From contig JAURVB010003088.1 of NCBI GenBank assembly GCA_033002965.1, positions 1 through 64,000 of the forward strand: a stretch of 64,000 nucleotides of DNA, written 5' to 3'. A program made the translations under genes and the position numbers. How positions within the stretch are numbered: position 1 is the stretch's first letter; each line of letters starts with the position of its first letter. Positions 61,101 through 64,000 of the stretch are shown piece after piece. Under the pieces are notes generated by a model. It made no database searches and was not told the origin of the DNA. It saw only the letters and a program-made list of their open reading frames with translations. The stretch comes from Piper betle. Lineage: Eukaryota > Streptophyta > Magnoliopsida > Piperales > Piperaceae.

Positions 61101-61678
61101 CCACGGAACCCAGGGACAAGGTGATGCCACCCTTCGACCAAGCAGCCAGAGACGTCATCGGGGGTGTGAGGGCTGCTTTGAAATCTTTGTTTACAGTCAC
61201 CTATCATTGCCCAACTTCATACCCGTCGGCCATGGCGAAATTCCATTTTCCAGTTTAGTTTTAGTTGTTATTGTTGATTTAAGACTTTAATTCTCATGTT
61301 TATCAAGCTTATTATCAATTAAAAAGACATATGAACACAAGAAAATGAAGAAGAGGGAGATAGGAAGGATACCCAAGCAGGGAAGAAACACGAGCAAGGA
61401 AGAGGAGAACTAGGCGACTAAGGTGAGGAAGACGCCCCTACACCTGTATGTGAAAAATGACGTCCTCTTTCAAATTTTATAAAAATGAAAATGATGGCTA
61501 GGGTATGTGAAAACACCCGTATTTCACTTAACTGGGTAACCGGGTAAATAATAAAATGGGTAAATAATAAAATATAATAATTAACCGGGTAAAGAATATA
61601 ACACGTTCAGTCCTTTCTAGACCGAGTCGAATATATTAATTTTTTTAAAAAATTTTTCTTTTTCCCATGGTCTTTACA
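61101..61678 (-). repeat. Family-C unit, copy 5, inverted and truncated
   Basis: Read on the minus strand it starts TGTAAAGACCATGGG at 61678 inside the neighbouring LTR and matches copies 2 and 4 (TACCCGGTTACCCAGTTAAG, GAAAGAGGACGTCATTTTTC). It ends at about 61101 against LTR-A. Confidence 0.8.
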
Positions 61679-62731
61679 TTGCGCAGTTCTATTCTGCTCC
61701 TCCACAGTCCCGACAATGCTCATCCTTTGTAGTTCTCACCTACATAAATATAGAAAACCGTCAGTAACAAGTGTGACCTGTTCGGAAAATAACTATTATC
61801 AATCTGGCACAGGAGAGCTAACCCTCTTGTTGAATAAAAATCTCATATACTTCCTCAAGAACTCTCACAAGGGCAGTAATGGGAGCCATCACCCTCGGGC
61901 AGCAGCATCACCTTTTTCCATCACATTCTCTTTCCTCAGCCATTCCACTATCCCTTTGTGCAGGAAAATCATTTTCATTCATCTCAACCCTCTACATCCT
62001 CTGTATTACTCCGAGCCATGAGTACAAGGGCCGAGTATTCTCAGACATGCACCTTCAATACCCCTTTACGCCACAAGTCTAGACATGTGCTACACAGCAG
62101 TACTCATAAACCTCTACACTTCTCCGGGTTTGAGGAACTCAAAGGTAGAATTGTCAGGATCCCGTAGGAATGGAGTGGACACTCACCAGTTCCAAACATG
62201 CTATTGACTAGCACGTGCCCACTTGCATAGCACGGTTGTCGAATTTCCCTCATTCCATCTCTCACTAAAAACTCAAAAACTATACATATATAGGTCTGGG
62301 CTGGGATTTATACGATAGGCCCGAAGGCAACTTGTGGTGGACCTTAATTTCAAAAACAGACTCTAGGGATCTCAACCTTGAGGGTTATTAATCCAGAAAA
62401 CTATTGGCTAAATGACTTGAGTGAAGTGGCTAAATGACCTAATAGGAGCTCCAATCGGGTCCTTGCGTTTAGGTAGCGAGCTCCTACTCCGTACCTATAC
62501 GACAAACTAAAAGCTAACGCCCGCTCATGATGCAGTCATACATCCTATATCACTCATACATCCATCACACATCAATCATAGTCACATCAACCTACGCCAA
62601 TTCTAGCAAGTCCAGTTAGGCTAGTTTGCATTAGATCATGATCATTACTTAGTTACCCTAATTAGTTTCTTAGCTTCTGTTTTTAACACCACTCAAGCAA
62701 ACAATTTCATATTTTATTCTTAATCAAATTT

Positions 62732-62765
<34 letters not shown>

Positions 62766-63912
62766 AACACTCAATTCACCATTCCTGGCATGCTGTACTA
62801 ATAAATATCAATTATAAATATATAAATCGGAGGTAATTATACCTTGCATTGTCAGCAATCGACGACGGTTAGCATTTTTTCATGCTTCTCAGAGCTCAGA
62901 TTTGGCGCTCGGCGGCATTCGAAGTTTGATCAGGTTCGATTCGGCATACTCGGCAAAAGATCCGGTGAATTCCATCAAATTTGGTTTTTTGGCATGTTCC
63001 GACAGATTCCACAGCTTCCTGATGGTTTTTCAGCCACCGGTGGGGTGGCGGTGGTATGAGGTACCATTGGCAACGACTCAACGAGCTCAATCCAATGGTG
63101 GTGACAGTAGTGGCGGTGATGATAGCCAGCGGCGGCGTCGAGTTCAGTCGGGGTGGTTGGTAGCTCCGATCAGACCCACAATCGGCCTCGGCGGCGGTGC
63201 TAGGTAAGGGGGAAATGTTGGGGAGGTCAAGGGGGTGGTTGTCGGGGTCACGGCGGTGGCGGCACGGCCTGGACGGCGGCAAATTGACCTAGGGAGTGTC
63301 GCAGCTCGTGGGGCAATTCCGGCGTCGTGGTGGCGAAACGGTGGTCGAGGTTGGTCGAGGTGGCACAACAAGGCAGGGCGGCGTAAATCAGCGGCAGTGT
63401 GGCATCAGAGACAACCATGGGGGTGGCAATAGGGTTTTGGAGGTGAGGAAACATCGGGAGGGAGAAGAAACACCTAAGTGGCAAACTCGTAAATAAGTAT
63501 TGACTCGATTCCTACTCGAATCAAAATAATAACTAGTTTGTTATAAATCCTAAAAAAATCGAAAAAATATGGGAAAATCCCATAAAATATATTAAACATC
63601 ATAACACATGATGACATGTTCTATAACTAATAACCCACCCAAACTGCCCTATAACGTGTCCTAATGCGTTATTTGGCCTAAAACTATTTCTACGATCAAA
63701 TACATAAAAAAGAAACATACTGCATACTTTCACATATTCTGATAACTTATTTCTCACCATATTTTCAACATTATCATTGTATATTCAGGTACACTTGACC
63801 TTCATCGCTCATAACTCACGGCTAGCCTCAACTCAGCACGGAGTTAATAAAACTGAGTCTAAACTGACTGGTTCACTGTAGTAAAACTCTGACTCGAGTC
63901 ACGGGTTTTACA
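61679..63912 (-). repeat. Inverted Tekay-type LTR, 3' end cut by family-C copy 5
   Basis: On the minus strand it opens TGTAAAACCCGTGACTCGAG at 63912, runs through the GC-rich section (about 62880-63480), a TATAAAT-like box (about 62308-62316) and the GTTACTGACGG block, and stops near GCGCAA at 61679. CpG content is intermediate between the Tekay copies and the older LTRs. Confidence 0.85.
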
Positions 63913-64000
63913 ACCTTCCCTATAAATCCTGTGAATATATATATATATATATTTGACTCGATCTAGGAAGGACCGAACATTGGAGAATTATTATTATTAT
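63913..64000. repeat. Polypurine tract of an inverted element, then start of family-C copy 6
   Basis: ACCTTCCC (63913-63920) is GGGAAGGT on the minus strand, the tract expected before a 3' LTR, so a minus-strand Tekay-type element probably continued here. TATAAATCCTGTGAATATAT from 63921, then a TTTGACTCGATCTAGGAAGG stretch, match the start of family C on the plus strand. The window ends inside it. Confidence 0.65.

Overview
This is a gene-poor stretch of a flowering-plant nuclear genome. The evidence is a 12-exon GT-AG gene for a plant O-fucosyltransferase-like protein, Ty3/gypsy chromovirus elements primed by initiator tRNA-Met (TGGTATCAGAGC sites), CpG-rich LTRs decaying toward TpG/CpA, and many TA and ATT microsatellites. 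The species cannot be named from the sequence.

Layout. 1-1773 is an inverted, window-truncated long LTR (family A). 2134-7469 is a decayed Reina-like chromovirus with short LTRs. 8077-11469 (minus strand) is the only intact cellular gene I can support. From 12526 onward nearly everything is nested LTR retrotransposons: a solo LTR-A (12526-15455); an unassigned stretch with a long pyrimidine tract (15456-16423); an LTR-A fragment (16424-16927) invaded by a LARD-like element (5' LTR 16928-19871, internal 19872-26630, 3' LTR starting at 26631). That element was itself hit by a TRIM plus a family-C unit (20402-23524), and in its 3' LTR by another family-C unit (26715-40150). The latter carries a nearly complete Tekay/Del-type chromovirus (28637-39184). 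The LARD 3' LTR resumes at 40151, holds an inverted TRIM composite (40408-41790), and is cut by a third family-C unit (43388-46094). LTR-A pieces return at 46095-46975 and 49338-50574, separated by a patchwork of fragments that includes a tRNA-like sequence (49118-49189). A second LARD-like element follows (partial 5' LTR 50575-52329, internal 52330-60223, truncated 3' LTR 60224-61100). It contains a solo Tekay-type LTR (53267-57975) with a family-C unit inside. The window ends in an inverted Tekay-type LTR (61679-63912) flanked by family-C pieces.

How the parts relate. The Tekay/Del element encodes gag, RT, RNase H, integrase and a chromodomain, but has lost its protease region and carries at least ten in-frame stops in gag/RT. 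The two LARD-like elements share its LTR layout, tRNA-Met primer site and polypurine-tract context. Their internal regions are homologous to each other but show no recognisable gag-pol, so they look like non-autonomous passengers of the Tekay machinery. TRIMs (LTRs of about 154 bp, internal of about 160-230 bp) and a family of about 2.7-2.9 kb LTR-like units with TGTAAAGACC...GGTCGTTACA ends complete the set. Coordinates of old element edges are approximate unless a target-site duplication (TSD) is given. Open reading frames that I treat as shadows or as non-coding LTR sequence are not listed as genes.
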